In this document: positions 10,331 through 18,264 of the stretch, piece by piece | How the letters are laid out: the number at the start of each line of letters is the position of its first letter | How positions within the stretch are numbered: position 1 is the stretch's first letter | DNA from: Sphaerotilus microaerophilus | GTDB taxonomy: Bacteria > Pseudomonadota > Gammaproteobacteria > Burkholderiales > Burkholderiaceae_C | Assembly: GCF_023734135.1 (NCBI RefSeq) | Contig: NZ_AP025730.1 | Span: 4,960,001 to 5,024,000 of the forward strand | Direction: 5' to 3' | DNA length: 64,000 bases | Position numbers and translations under genes: made by a program | The notes under the pieces: generated by a model | What the model was told of the DNA's origin: nothing | The model's database searches: none | The model's input: the letters and a program-made list of their open reading frames with translations, nothing else

Positions 10331-11629
10331 ATGACCGAGCCGATCACCCGAGCCGCCTGCGCCGCGCGCGATGCGGCCGACCCGCTGGCGCCGCTGCGCG
10401 TGCAGTTCACGCTGCCCGAGGGCGTCAACTACCTCGACGGCAACTCGCTGGGCGTGCTGCCCGCCACCACCGCCGCGCGGGTGCAGGAAGTCGTCACCGC
10501 CGAGTGGGGCCAGGGCCTGATCCGCAGCTGGAACAGCGCCGGCTGGATCACGCTGCCGCAGCGCGTGGGCGACAAGATCGCCCGGCTGGTGGGCGCCAAG
10601 CCCGGCGAGCTGGTGGTGGCCGATTCCACCTCGGTCAACCTGTTCAAGGTGCTCAGCGCCACGGCACAGATCGCCCGCGCCGACGACCCGCGCCGCACGG
10701 TGATCGTCTCCGAGCGCAGCAACTTCCCGACCGACCTCTACATCGCCGAATCGGTGGCCGCGCAGCACGGCCTGACGCTGGAGCTGCTGGACATCGACGC
10801 GATTCCGGCGCGCCTTGGGCCCGACGTCGCCATCCTGATGCTCACCCAGGTCAACTACCGCAGTGGGCGCATGGCCGACATGGCGGCGGTGACGGCACTG
10901 GCGCACGCCGCCGGCGCGCTGATGCTCTGGGACCTGGCGCATTCGGCGGGTGCGGTGCCGGTGGATCTGAACGCTGCCAATGCAGACTTCGCCGTGGGCT
11001 GCGGCTACAAATACCTCAACGGCGGCCCCGGCGCGCCCGCCTTCGTCTGGGCGCACCCGCGCCACGCCGACCGCTTCTGGCAGCCGCTGTCGGGCTGGAT
11101 GGGTCACGCCGCGCCCTTCGTCTTCGAGCCTGGCTACCGGCCGGCGCCGGGCATCGGCCGCTACCTCTGCGGCACGCCTTCGGTGATCGGCCTGAGCGCG
11201 CTGGAGTGCGGCGTGGACAGCCTGCTGACCGCCGAGCCGCTGGGCGGTATGGCGGCGCTGCGGGCCAAGTCGGTCGCGCTGTCTGAGCTGTTCATCGCGC
11301 TGGTGCGCGAGCGCCTGGCCGGTTCGGGCCTGACGATCCACAGCCCGCTGGACGCCGGGCGGCGCGGCAGCCAGGTGTCGCTGGGCGTTCCGACCGACGG
11401 TTCGATCAACGGGTATGCGGTGATGCAGGCGCTGATCGCGCGCGGCGTGATCGGTGACTACCGCGCCGGCGATGGCAGCGCCGCCGAACCGCACCTGCTG
11501 CGCTTCGGCTTCACGCCGCTCTACACCCGCTTCGTCGACGTGTTCGACGCGATCGAAGCCCTGGCGGCGGTGCTGGCCAGTGGCGAATGGCAGCAGCCGC
11601 AGTTCACGCACAAAGGAGCCGTGACATGA
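10331..11629 (+). CDS. kynU: Kynureninase
   Basis: A 432-residue PLP enzyme that splits kynurenine into anthranilate and alanine. The substrate-site segment [10 protein letters not shown] is near residue 35, [11 protein letters not shown] near residue 205, and the PLP lysine is in [16 protein letters not shown] near residue 220. The ATG at 10331 is preceded by a clear GGAGG at 10319-10323; a longer in-frame start would run into kynB. The stop codon overlaps the kynA start as ATGA, so kynU and kynA are translationally coupled. Length and motifs are fully typical. Confidence 0.95.
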   Translation: MTEPITRAACAARDAADPLAPLRVQFTLPEGVNYLDGNSLGVLPATTAARVQEVVTAEWGQGLIRSWNSAGWITLPQRVGDKIARLVGAKPGELVVADSTSVNLFKVLSATAQIARADDPRRTVIVSERSNFPTDLYIAESVAAQHGLTLELLDIDAIPARLGPDVAILMLTQVNYRSGRMADMAAVTALAHAAGALMLWDLAHSAGAVPVDLNAANADFAVGCGYKYLNGGPGAPAFVWAHPRHADRFWQPLSGWMGHAAPFVFEPGYRPAPGIGRYLCGTPSVIGLSALECGVDSLLTAEPLGGMAALRAKSVALSELFIALVRERLAGSGLTIHSPLDAGRRGSQVSLGVPTDGSINGYAVMQALIARGVIGDYRAGDGSAAEPHLLRFGFTPLYTRFVDVFDAIEALAAVLASGEWQQPQFTHKGAVT

Positions 11630-12498
11630 CCTGTCCCTACCACGCCGAGGGGGCCGCCGGCCCGCGCGGCGAATCCATCGTCGCCACCGAGGGCGCCCAG
11701 CTCGACTTCTCGGGCGACATGAGCTACGGCGACTACCTGCAGCTCGACGCCGTGCTGAACGCGCAGAAGCCGCTCTCGCCCGACCACAACGAGATGCTCT
11801 TCATCGTCCAGCACCAGACCTCCGAGCTGTGGATGAAGCTGATGTTGCACGAGCTGCGCGCCGCCGTGGGCGCCATCGCCCGCGACGCGCTGCCGCCGGC
11901 CTTCAAGATGCTGGCGCGCGTCTCGAAGATCATGGAGCAGCTGGTGCACGCCTGGGACGTGCTGGCCACCATGACGCCGCCCGAGTACTCCGCGATCCGC
12001 CCCTACCTGGGCCACAGCAGCGGCTTCCAGAGCTGGCAGTACCGCTGCATCGAGTTCTCGCTGGGCAACAAGAACGCCGCGATGCTCCGGCCCCACGCCC
12101 ACCGGCCGGACCTGCTGGCCATCGTCGAGGCCGCCTGGCGCGCGCCGGGCCTCTACGACGAGGCCCTGCGCCTGCTCGCCCGCCGCGGCCTGCCCGTGCC
12201 GGCCAGCCACCTCGAACGCGACTGGACCTTGCCCTACCCCGCCAGCGACGCGGTCGAGCAGGCCTGGCTGACGGTCTACCGCGACCCGTCGGCACACTGG
12301 GACCTGTACCAGCTCGGCGAGGAACTGACCGACCTGGAAGACGCCTTCCGCCTCTGGCGCTTCCGCCACCTCACCACGGTCGAGCGCGTCATTGGCTTCA
12401 AGCGCGGCACCGGCGGCACCGGTGGCATCAGCTACCTGCGCCAGATGCTGGACACGGTGCTGTTCCCGGAGCTGTGGCGCCTGAGGACGGACCTGTGA
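11626..12498 (+). CDS. kynA: Tryptophan 2,3-dioxygenase
   Basis: A 290-residue haem dioxygenase that opens the indole ring of tryptophan to give N-formylkynurenine, the first step of the pathway. Family signatures include [15 protein letters not shown] near residue 35, [14 protein letters not shown] near residue 60 and the C-terminal [16 protein letters not shown] glycine loop. The start at 11626 overlaps the kynU stop and has GGAG at 11615-11618; an upstream in-frame ATG lies inside kynU and is less likely. It is the last gene of kynBUA. Confidence 0.95.
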   Translation: MTCPYHAEGAAGPRGESIVATEGAQLDFSGDMSYGDYLQLDAVLNAQKPLSPDHNEMLFIVQHQTSELWMKLMLHELRAAVGAIARDALPPAFKMLARVSKIMEQLVHAWDVLATMTPPEYSAIRPYLGHSSGFQSWQYRCIEFSLGNKNAAMLRPHAHRPDLLAIVEAAWRAPGLYDEALRLLARRGLPVPASHLERDWTLPYPASDAVEQAWLTVYRDPSAHWDLYQLGEELTDLEDAFRLWRFRHLTTVERVIGFKRGTGGTGGISYLRQMLDTVLFPELWRLRTDL

Positions 12499-12562
12499 CA
12501 GACTCCGGACGCACCCAACGGCATGTCCGCAAGGCCGTGCCGGCTTCACGAGGATCCGACCC

Positions 12563-12772
12563 ATGGCCACCCCTGCGAAAGTCCAAGGTCCGGCGTCCTA
12601 CTTCCCGTCGATCGAGAAGAAGTACGGCCACCCCGTCGACCACTGGTTCGGCATCCTCCAGGCGGCCGGCGATCGCAAGCACATGGAACTCGTCGCCCTG
12701 CTCAAGTCCGAGCACGGACTCGGCCACGGGCATGCGAACGCCTTGGTGGCGTTCCACCTGACCAAGCGCTAG
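12563..12772 (+). CDS. DUF4287 small protein
   Basis: A 69-residue protein that matches the DUF4287 family, a small helical domain of unknown function. The recognisable stretch runs from SYFPSIEKKYGHPVDHWF to the C-terminal HANALVAFHLTKR. It starts 64 bp after kynA on the same strand and could be read through from that operon, but nothing links it to tryptophan breakdown. Some family members occur fused to DUF5655. Confidence 0.8.
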   Translation: MATPAKVQGPASYFPSIEKKYGHPVDHWFGILQAAGDRKHMELVALLKSEHGLGHGHANALVAFHLTKR

Positions 12773-12960
12773 ACGCCCCCATCCGCCGCAAAGCACAGAC
12801 CGGCACCACATCGCACACGCCTTGACGTGGGTCAGAGCCGTGCGTGACGCGGGACGGGCGCCGGCAGGCGCTCCGGCAGAATCCCGGCCGGCCTCGCCGG
12901 GTGGGCGCCCGGAGCGGGGCGGGTTGCGTACCGACCTTGCATCGCCCGAAGGAATTTCCC

Positions 12961-14088
12961 ATGAAGAGTTTGACCGCCACCCTGGCGCTTGCCATCGCCG
13001 GGCTCGGCCTGGCGGCCCCCGCCGACGCGCAGGAGCGCATCCGGCTCGGGTTCATGAGCCCGCTGACCGGCCCGCAGGCCGCCAACGGCACGGACAACCG
13101 GGATGGCGCGCTGCTGGCCGTCAAGGAGATCAATGCCCGCGGCCTCAAGATCGGCGCCAAGCCGGTGCTGTTCGAGCTGGACCTGAACGACGACGCGGCC
13201 GACCCGAAGCAGGGCGTGCAGGCGGCGCAGACGCTGGTGGACAAGAAGATCCCCTTCGTCGTCGGCCCGTACAACTCGGGCGTGACGCTGCCGGCCTCGC
13301 GGGTGTTCGCGGACGCAGGCGTGGTGGTGCTGACGGTGGCGTCCAACCCGAAGGTGACCGAGCAGGGCCATCAGAACCTGTTCCGCATCGGCGCCAGCGA
13401 CAACCAGCTGGGCGTCAAGATGGCGACCTACGCCGGCCAGGAGCTGAAGATCAGGACCGTGGCGGTGATCGACGACCGCACCTCCTACGGCCAGGGCGTG
13501 GCGCGCGAGTTCGTGCAGGAGGCCAAGCGCCTGGGCATCAAGGTGGTGGCCACCGAGTTCACCACCGACAAGTCGACCGACTTCACCTCGATCCTGACCA
13601 GCATCCGCGCCACCAAGGCGGACGCGATCTTCTACGGCGGCTACTCGTCGCAGGCCGGCCCGATGCTGCGCCAGATGCGCTCGCTGGGGCTGAGCATGCC
13701 GCTGCTGGGCGGTGATGGCATCTGCTCGTCGGAGACGGTGACGCTGTCGCAGATCGCCACGGGCATCAACGCCTACTGCACCCAGGGCGGCTCGATGCTC
13801 GACAAGGTCGAGAAGGGCCAGAAGTTCATCGAGCGCTACCGCGCCGAGTACAAGCGCGACCCGCTGACCTACGCCGCCGCGTTCTACGACGGCGTGGGCC
13901 TGCTGGCCGCCGCGATCCAGGCCACGCAGTCGACCGACCCGAAGAAGATCATCGAGCACATCGCCAAGGGCAAGTACGCGGGCGTCGCCGGCGAGTACGC
14001 CTACGACGAGAAGCACGACCTGCGCTCCTCGGCGGTGACCGTGTTCACCTTCAAGGGCCGTGACGTGGTGCCGCTCAAGGGGCTGTGA
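12961..14088 (+). CDS. Branched-chain amino acid-type ABC transporter substrate-binding protein
   Basis: A 375-residue periplasmic binding protein of the LivK/Peripla_BP_6 family. The start at 12961 has AAGGAA upstream and begins a Sec signal peptide that ends near ADAQ; a longer in-frame start at 12844 would hide the signal. The mature protein begins IRLGFMSPLTGP, the usual LivJ/LivK opening. No permease or ATPase genes accompany it, so it must share components encoded elsewhere. Its place next to kynBUA hints at tryptophan or an aromatic amino acid as ligand, which is inference only. Confidence 0.88.
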   Translation: MKSLTATLALAIAGLGLAAPADAQERIRLGFMSPLTGPQAANGTDNRDGALLAVKEINARGLKIGAKPVLFELDLNDDAADPKQGVQAAQTLVDKKIPFVVGPYNSGVTLPASRVFADAGVVVLTVASNPKVTEQGHQNLFRIGASDNQLGVKMATYAGQELKIRTVAVIDDRTSYGQGVAREFVQEAKRLGIKVVATEFTTDKSTDFTSILTSIRATKADAIFYGGYSSQAGPMLRQMRSLGLSMPLLGGDGICSSETVTLSQIATGINAYCTQGGSMLDKVEKGQKFIERYRAEYKRDPLTYAAAFYDGVGLLAAAIQATQSTDPKKIIEHIAKGKYAGVAGEYAYDEKHDLRSSAVTVFTFKGRDVVPLKGL

Positions 14089-14141
14089 CCCAACGGCCCT
14101 CGACGCGGTGGAGGGGCGGCAGCCCGCCCGGAGACAGGGGG

Positions 14142-14498
14142 TCAGGTAACCACTTCGAGCCCGCGCTTTTGCACCAGATGCAGCAGCTTGAGCGCCGTGC
14201 CGGTCGGCTTCTTCTGGCCGATTTCCCACTTCTGAACCGTCGATACGCTGGTGTTCAGCAGGCGGGCGAAGACGGCCTGGCTGACCCGGGTGGTTTCGCG
14301 GATCTGCTTGATTTGTTCGGGCTGCAAGGGCTCGACCGGCGGCAGGCAGAGCTGGTCGAATTCACGCAGCGTGACCTGATCCATGACGCCGGCCCGGTGC
14401 AGACCCACGGCCGTGTCATGCACGGCCTCAAGGATGGGAGATTGGGGCCGTCTCATCGCGCGATTCACCTTCTTCAATTCGCCGGTTTGCTGTCGCAC
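14142..14498 (-). CDS. XRE-family HTH protein, orphan HigA-like antitoxin or regulator
   Basis: A 118-residue protein with a C-terminal helix-turn-helix: TRVSQAVFARLLNTSVSTVQ, residues about 70-90, followed by KWEIGQKKPTG. This is the HigA/YiaG type. The true start may be the ATG at 14456, giving 104 residues. In HigBA-type pairs a RelE/HigB-like toxin lies directly upstream; here the upstream neighbour is the retron ATPase gene, whose stop is 68 bp away, and no toxin gene is present. It is codirectional with the retron and may be its third gene or regulator, or a remnant of a toxin-antitoxin pair. Confidence 0.75.
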   Translation of the reverse strand: MRQQTGELKKVNRAMRRPQSPILEAVHDTAVGLHRAGVMDQVTLREFDQLCLPPVEPLQPEQIKQIRETTRVSQAVFARLLNTSVSTVQKWEIGQKKPTGTALKLLHLVQKRGLEVVT

Positions 14499-14566
14499 GC
14501 CTAGCTGTGTTCTGGATCTCAGGGGCGTGATGTCCGACTTCGGCCGGTCGGATCGTAGCCAGAGAG

Positions 14567-15967
14567 CTAAGGCTGCGGTGTTGCCGTGGGCACAACGCCC
14601 GGTGCGCCCCTATGAGACGACAGGAATGGGCGGAGAACCTCTTCGGCGAACGCTTGAATCTCATCAGTCTTGGATGCGCAGGCCAGTTCGACGATCTCCA
14701 CGTCGGGCAGGAGCCGCTCGCGTTGGCATGCCTTGAAGAGGGCCTTTTGCCGTCCCTTCACACCCTTCGCGGGAAGCGCGGCGCACACGCTATCCGGCAG
14801 TCGAGGCGCGAAGTCGGGTTGGTCGTACACGGTCTCAAACGCGCTCTCGAGCGACCAAAGCGGCATGCAGTAGGTGCCGATCTTTGCAGCGTTGCCTGTT
14901 TCAGCCTGGTCTCCGTCCAAGATCGCGATGACCGCATCTGCTGGAGCAAGGAAGCCCTGGTCACGGTTCCGTTGCAGAAGACTGACAACCTGGGGAACGC
15001 CACCAACCGGGATAATGATGTAGTTGTAATAAGTTGGGACACAGTACCTGTCAATGTGGTGCTGAATGACCAGTCTGGCTGCATCGTCCTCTACGAGGAC
15101 GTACCTGTCCCAGCCCTGGAACCCGAACAGCAGACTCTTCACATACGCAAATGAACGCTCTTCCAGCGTCGATTGCTCGCCGGCTGCCTCGAGATAGAGC
15201 AACTCGCCCTCGCGCAGGGTTTGCATGAGCGCGAGCGAATGGCTGGTGAACACGACGTTGACCGAAAACTTCTTGCACAGCAAGCGCAGTTCATCGACCA
15301 GGCGCGCCTGAGCCGCTGCATCAAGGGAAATATCGATCTCGTCGATGAAGTTAAGCCGGGTTCCCGACTGCAGTCGTCGAAAGAGGTTTACGAGGAAGAA
15401 CTCACCCGAGCTGAAGTAGTCTTCCCGGACGTAGCGATCGCCATCGACGCGATAGAAGCAGCAGGCACCTCGCGAGAACCTCACTTCCCGCAAACTCTCG
15501 AATCGCGCTTCGCCGTAAATACGAGTCAGGAATCCGATCAGGTCATCAGGCCGGGTGTCGTTGTCTAGGATGATCTCCCGGCGGATCTCTGCGTCTGCCT
15601 CGGAGAGCGCGTGGAAGTAGCTGAAACGCTGACCGTGGGGCATCGGCAGCTCAACGGCGATCAACGACCGCAGCGACTTCGGCACCGGCTGGTGAGTGCT
15701 CAGCGTGCCCACAGCCGGGTCGTAGGTGAATTCGAACGACGCATCGTCCAGGGCGTAACGCACAAAGCTGCTCTCACGCAGCGCGCCATCGGACGTTGTG
15801 CGCCGGAACGTGTCTGACAGTGCGAAGTTCATGATCGCCTTCGCCAAGGTAGTCTTGCCAGCGCCATTGCGGCCAACGATGCATAGCGGTGCGTTTCGGT
15901 CGAGGTCCACGCTGAATGTGAGCGTCTTGATCGGCCGGACGTCGCTGATGTCTACCTGGAACCGCAT
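14567..15967 (-). CDS. Retron effector: OLD-like AAA/ABC ATPase with Toprim-like C-terminus
   Basis: A 466-residue protein. Walker A GRNGAGKTT is at residues 32-40, an ABC-type signature FSSGE at 185-189, Walker B FIDEID at 207-212 and an H-loop SH at 242-243. The C-terminal part has Toprim-like acidic residues: E293 in LVEDDAAR and D351/D353 in ILDGDQAE. ATPase-Toprim proteins of the OLD family are nucleases and are the known effectors of type I-B retrons such as Eco8. The gene begins 6 bp after the reverse transcriptase gene on the same strand, so the two are surely one operon. Nuclease activity on phage sensing is inferred from that family. Confidence 0.85.
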   Translation of the reverse strand: MRFQVDISDVRPIKTLTFSVDLDRNAPLCIVGRNGAGKTTLAKAIMNFALSDTFRRTTSDGALRESSFVRYALDDASFEFTYDPAVGTLSTHQPVPKSLRSLIAVELPMPHGQRFSYFHALSEADAEIRREIILDNDTRPDDLIGFLTRIYGEARFESLREVRFSRGACCFYRVDGDRYVREDYFSSGEFFLVNLFRRLQSGTRLNFIDEIDISLDAAAQARLVDELRLLCKKFSVNVVFTSHSLALMQTLREGELLYLEAAGEQSTLEERSFAYVKSLLFGFQGWDRYVLVEDDAARLVIQHHIDRYCVPTYYNYIIIPVGGVPQVVSLLQRNRDQGFLAPADAVIAILDGDQAETGNAAKIGTYCMPLWSLESAFETVYDQPDFAPRLPDSVCAALPAKGVKGRQKALFKACQRERLLPDVEIVELACASKTDEIQAFAEEVLRPFLSSHRGAPGVVPTATPQP

Positions 15968-15973
15968 GGAACC

Positions 15974-16942
15974 TCAGCCAAAGGACCGATGTAGAAACAT
16001 GTCAACCGCTGCGGCGCCGTACTTGCGCCGCAGCTTCTCCAGATACGACTGGTCCACGGTGTTGACGTAGTTCAGCAGACCGGCAAGCCGAGCCTCGGTC
16101 TTGGCGGGGCCGGCCTCCAGCATGGTGTTGAACCGCTCGCGGTCCCGGAGGTACAGGTGAAGCATGGTTTCGATCTCGTCCTTGACGGACGTGTCGACGG
16201 AGATGGTCCCATTTGGGAGGAGCACCATGCCCAGAAGCTTGATCTTTCCGCCAACGTGCAAGTACTTCGACTTGCCACGGTGCAACCGCAGCTTGCCGCT
16301 GAACATCCGATCGAGCAGGTCATTGAGGACCTCCTCTCCCGACTCCACCGCGGCGCACTCGCCCGACGACAAGACAATGTCATCCGCGTACCGCGTATAG
16401 ATCACTCCAAGCTGCTGGCAGCATGCGTGGAAAGCCACATCGAAGGCGTAGAGCGCAGCGTTGCTGAGGCCCGGTGAGGTCGAGAACCCGATCGGCAATG
16501 CATCGTCCACGCAAAGCAGGTCGAGCACATGCTCCAGATGGTCCGGCAAGTCCGAGATAGGGATCTCCGCCATCGCATCAGTGATCGTCCCACGCACGAT
16601 GTCGCGTGAGAGGCTGGGGAAGAACGATTCGATGTCGGTGACGAAGAAGTGGCGGCTCAACGCGTGCTGCTCCACAGCAGCGCGGGCACTGACCCCCTTC
16701 CGGTACGAGAACACAGTCCCCTCGTGAACCGGCAGAAAGTCGATCAGGAACAGGCGCAGGAAGCTGTGATAGGCCCGGAGGCGATCGCCCGGGCTGACAA
16801 GTTCTCGTCGCTTGGCTCCCTGCCGGATGTGAGTGCGCCCAAGGTCGTCCTCGGACACTTCACGCATGAAATCCGCATAGGTGCGCTTGCCATGGAACAT
16901 CGCTTCAAACAGCGTCTTCAGCGGCTTCTTTGCAATGGACAT
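15974..16942 (-). CDS. Retron-type reverse transcriptase
   Basis: A 322-residue reverse transcriptase without an endonuclease or maturase domain, the compact size of retron RTs. Motif A is FVTDIESFF around D103, motif B is FSTSPGLSNAAL at 153-164, and the catalytic motif C is YADD at 185-188. After the thumb junction, the place where classical retrons have VTG reads LLGMVLLPNG, a divergence worth noting. Two long hairpins lie directly upstream of the start on the same strand and fit an msr-msd template. The partner gene is an ATPase-Toprim protein. Other defence RTs (DRT/UG types) are possible but less well supported by this layout. Confidence 0.88.
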   Translation of the reverse strand: MSIAKKPLKTLFEAMFHGKRTYADFMREVSEDDLGRTHIRQGAKRRELVSPGDRLRAYHSFLRLFLIDFLPVHEGTVFSYRKGVSARAAVEQHALSRHFFVTDIESFFPSLSRDIVRGTITDAMAEIPISDLPDHLEHVLDLLCVDDALPIGFSTSPGLSNAALYAFDVAFHACCQQLGVIYTRYADDIVLSSGECAAVESGEEVLNDLLDRMFSGKLRLHRGKSKYLHVGGKIKLLGMVLLPNGTISVDTSVKDEIETMLHLYLRDRERFNTMLEAGPAKTEARLAGLLNYVNTVDQSYLEKLRRKYGAAAVDMFLHRSFG

Positions 16943-16952
16943 GCTGGGCGTG

Positions 16953-17112
16953 TCAGATGGACGAGGCTGGAGCTTTGCGCTAGCATGACTTCATGCTGGC
17001 TGACTAGGAGTATCTCCGGTCGCGCAGGCCAGCCTCTAGGCCGTCTGAATCTACTTGTGTGTGTTCCCGTCTCTGGATGCCCTGAGATAGGAGCGCGCAC
17101 AAGTCGTAGATT
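16953..17112 (-). ncRNA. Candidate retron msr-msd RNA (two abutting long hairpins)
   Basis: Reading the minus strand, the first hairpin pairs AATCTAC-GA-CTTGTG (17112-17098) with CACAAGTAGATT (17059-17048), a 12-bp stem with a 2-nt bulge. The second pairs TCAGACGG (17048-17041) with CCATCTGA (16960-16953), one mismatch, and inside it GAGGCTGG (17036-17029) with CCAGCCTC (16970-16963), perfectly. Its interior holds further hairpins, including AGCATGA-AG-TCATGCT. The whole lies 10 bp before the RT start. A weak outer pairing, CTGGGC at 17142-17147 with GCCCAG at 16944-16949, could be the a1/a2 repeat. The branching guanosine cannot be assigned from sequence alone. Confidence 0.6.
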
Positions 17113-17157
17113 ACGCTGACGTCACCCTCACGCGGTACGGGGCCCAGACATCGAGAC

Positions 17158-18201
17158 TCAATGCGGAATCGACGTTGCGCCCGCCGGTCCCGCCCCGCCC
17201 CCAAACAACCCCCGCAACACCTCCCCCAGCCAGGCCTGCGCCGCGTCGGGTTGCCGCAGCCGCGAGACGTGCAGCGAGACGACGAAGGCCGGCCAGTGGC
17301 CGGGCAGGTCGATCTGGCTGAACTCGCCGCCTTGCACCCATTCGCGGGCGAGTTCGGCCGGCATCACGACGCCCAGCTCGCTGCGGCGCACGATGGCCGG
17401 CAGGGCGAGGAAGTGCGAGGCGGAGAGCCGCACGCGGTCGGAGAGGTTCAGGCTCTGCAGGATGGCGAGCGTCTCGGAGTGCGAACGCACCACGCCGTAG
17501 CCGAGCTGGCCCATCTCCGCGCGCAGGGCGGTGTCGTCGTGGCGGGCCGCGGCCAGCGCGGCCTGTTGCGGGTGGCCTTGGCGCAGCAACAGGGTGTAGT
17601 GGTCCTCGACCAGCGGCCAGCGCTGGGTGGCGGCGGTGCTGTTGACGCTGGGCAGGTAGCCGAAGGCAAAGTCGAGTTCGCCGCTGTCGAGCAGGCCGGG
17701 GAGGCGCTCGGGCTCGGCGACGCGGCAGTCGATCGTCACGCCCGGCGCGCGCTGGCCCAGCTCGGCCATCAGCGCGGGCAGGAAGCGCGCCTCGCCGATG
17801 TCGCTCAGGTGCAGGCGGAAGCGCCGGCGCGAGCGGGCGGGGTCGAAGCGCAGCGAATCGCCCAGCGCCTCGGCCAGCAGCCCGAAGGCCTGCGACACCG
17901 CCCGCGCGAGCTGGTCGGCCACCGGCGTGGGCCGCACGCCGTGGTGGGCGCGGGCGAACAGCGGGTCGCGCAGCTCGCGCCGCAGGCGGGCGATGGCGCT
18001 GCTGGCCGCCGGCTGGCTCATGCCGAGCTGCTCGGCGGCGCGGCTGACGCTGCGGCAGCGGTGCACCGCGGCGAAGACGCGCAGCAGGTTCAGGTCGAGT
18101 GCGGCAGGGTCGAGCCGGTCGAAGGGATCGAATGGGTCGAGGGGGTCGTCGGGAATACCGCCAGTCTCATCCATGGCATGGATATTACTTAGTCGCCTCA
18201 T
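17158..18201 (-). CDS. LysR-family transcriptional regulator
   Basis: A 347-residue LTTR, or 338 residues if the ATG at 18174 is used. The N-terminal helix-turn-helix is around residues 45-75 (SVSRAAEQLGMSQPAASSAI), and the effector domain begins near RFRLHLSDIGEARFLP. An acidic D/P-rich stretch of about 15 residues precedes the DNA-binding domain, an unusual N-terminal extension. It is divergent from the iorA-like gene with 63 bp between them, so it probably regulates the iorAB pair and itself. A short dyad, AGTCG at 18191 and CGACT at 18210, lies in the shared promoter. Confidence 0.88.
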   Translation of the reverse strand: MRRLSNIHAMDETGGIPDDPLDPFDPFDRLDPAALDLNLLRVFAAVHRCRSVSRAAEQLGMSQPAASSAIARLRRELRDPLFARAHHGVRPTPVADQLARAVSQAFGLLAEALGDSLRFDPARSRRRFRLHLSDIGEARFLPALMAELGQRAPGVTIDCRVAEPERLPGLLDSGELDFAFGYLPSVNSTAATQRWPLVEDHYTLLLRQGHPQQAALAAARHDDTALRAEMGQLGYGVVRSHSETLAILQSLNLSDRVRLSASHFLALPAIVRRSELGVVMPAELAREWVQGGEFSQIDLPGHWPAFVVSLHVSRLRQPDAAQAWLGEVLRGLFGGGAGPAGATSIPH

Positions 18202-18264
18202 TCTATTGCCGACTGAATAAGGGAAGCCGACACTGCAGGCCGGACCAGACAGAGGAGACCGGCG

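Noticed and set aside
14133..14147. A ggggtcagg stretch resembling the end of the REP-like element
   Set aside because: It is only 9-10 bases, without an inverted partner, and belongs to the end of the HTH gene.
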